Positions 22,847 through 23,344 of a stretch of 23,344 bases of DNA are shown here, one piece after another. The position numbers and the translations under genes are program-made. Positions within the stretch are counted from its first letter, which is position 1, and the number at the start of each line of letters is the position of its first letter. This DNA is from CAVQBP01 sp964448105 (lineage in GTDB: Bacteria; Bacteroidota; Ignavibacteria; Ignavibacteriales; Ignavibacteriaceae), in the NCBI GenBank assembly GCA_964448105.1, contig CAYUVK010000080.1:1-23344 (forward strand), given 5' to 3'. Below the pieces are notes generated by a model. That model made no database searches. It saw only the letters and a list, made by a program, of their open reading frames with translations, and had not been told where the DNA came from.

Positions 22847-23254
22847 ATGCTATTATTAATTATTGCTTTTGTTTCGGTTTTTGTTTCAACAGGGAATAAA
22901 GTAGAAGTGAAAGATGCATGGGTCCGTACAGGTGCTGCAGGATTGAATAGTGCATTATATTTTAAAATAAATAATAACTCCGAAAACCCAGATACTTTAT
23001 ATAAAGTAACTTCGAATATTGCACAGCATATTCAAATGCATGAAACGTATAAGAAGAATGATATGATGGGAATGCGGGAAGTTAAAAGTATTATAATTCA
23101 ACCTAATTCATCAGTAGAGTTTAAACCTGGAAGCTACCATGTAATGTTAATGGATTTAAATAAAGATTTAAAAGAAAAAGATGAAATAAATTTTATTCTT
23201 TATTTTAAATCGGAAGGTGATGTAAATATTAAAGCAATAGTAAGAAGTAATTAA
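22847..23254 (+). CDS. PCuAC family periplasmic copper chaperone
   Basis: 135 residues. A short signal segment (about 1-16, LLLIIAFVSVFVSTG) is followed by a cupredoxin-like fold (VEVKDAWVRTGAAGLNSALYF). The copper motif H-x10-M-x21-H-x-M is matched exactly by His65, Met76, His98 and Met100. PCuAC proteins bind Cu(I) outside the membrane and load CuA sites, often together with SCO, which is the gene just upstream (39-base gap). GGAG lies five bases before the ATG. The protein has no lipobox, unlike its neighbours. Confidence 0.92.
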   Translation: MLLLIIAFVSVFVSTGNKVEVKDAWVRTGAAGLNSALYFKINNNSENPDTLYKVTSNIAQHIQMHETYKKNDMMGMREVKSIIIQPNSSVEFKPGSYHVMLMDLNKDLKEKDEINFILYFKSEGDVNIKAIVRSN

Positions 23255-23294
23255 AAATTATTTAGTAAGTTATTTTACCCGATATTATGAATTA

Positions 23295-23344
23295 TTAATC
23301 ACTTTCTTCAATTATTTCTTCTCCTTTATTAATTGCATACCTTC
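23295..23344 (-). CDS. C-terminal end of an unidentified gene (partial, right edge)
   Basis: On the minus strand one frame runs open from the window edge for 15 codons to a TAA at 23295-23297, reading RYAINKGEEIIEESD. The acidic, regular composition suits a real protein tail. The other two frames stop early. The gene would be convergent with the PCuAC gene. Too short to identify. Confidence 0.35.
   Translation of the reverse strand, partial: RYAINKGEEIIEESD

Noticed and set aside
1..23344. Phage, CRISPR or classic defence system
   Set aside because: No array of regularly spaced repeats, integrase, nuclease or toxin-antitoxin pair was seen; the only mobile-type gene is the broken RAYT.

Overview
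The window is about 23 kb of AT-rich bacterial DNA, apparently from the Bacteroidota/Chlorobi side of the tree and most likely an Ignavibacteria-type organism. That is an inference. It rests on type IX secretion sorting tails (YPNPFNPTTKI...SGIYFYRLRAG), a clade II (Sec-type) nitrous oxide reductase with a lipoprotein signal, the AT-rich codon use and many genes without a Shine-Dalgarno site. No rRNA, tRNA, CRISPR array or intact IS element was seen.

Left part (1-7.3 kb, minus strand). A signal-peptide protein with a sorting domain is cut by the left edge. A decayed copy of a similar gene follows, then about 0.5 kb of AT-rich gap, then a 493-residue secreted protein with an intact sorting tail. 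Next come rlmB, a frameshifted REP-associated (RAYT-type) transposase lying between two near-identical palindromes, and then lgt, hisS and a PTS IIA-like protein.

Middle part (7.5-12.9 kb). A plus-strand Rossmann-fold protein of unknown role is followed by a minus-strand nitrosative-stress block. In transcription order this is an NsrR-like Rrf2 regulator, a NapH/NosH-type polyferredoxin, the di-iron Fe-S repair protein Ric, a group III truncated haemoglobin and a haemerythrin.

Nitrous oxide block (13.0-20.05 kb, minus strand). In transcription order: nosZ, a NosB-like membrane protein, nosD, nosF, nosY, nosL and a lipoprotein cytochrome c, ending at a good intrinsic terminator. The rrf2 and nosZ promoters are near-identical over about 64 bp. 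Each has TTGACA, a 17-bp spacer and TATTTT, followed at once by a 22-bp palindrome. The likeliest reading is that the Rrf2 protein represses itself and nosZ through this operator. Weaker copies lie in front of the polyferredoxin gene and over a possible second nosZ promoter.

Right part (20.3-23.3 kb, plus strand, divergent from nosZ). A triple-rhodanese sulfurtransferase and a SufE protein (sulfur handling) are followed by SCO and PCuAC copper chaperones. Together the window looks like a compact module: N2O respiration, copper delivery, possible sulfur supply for the Cu-S centre, electron supply, and NO damage control under one Fe-S sensor. The sulfur link is a hypothesis.
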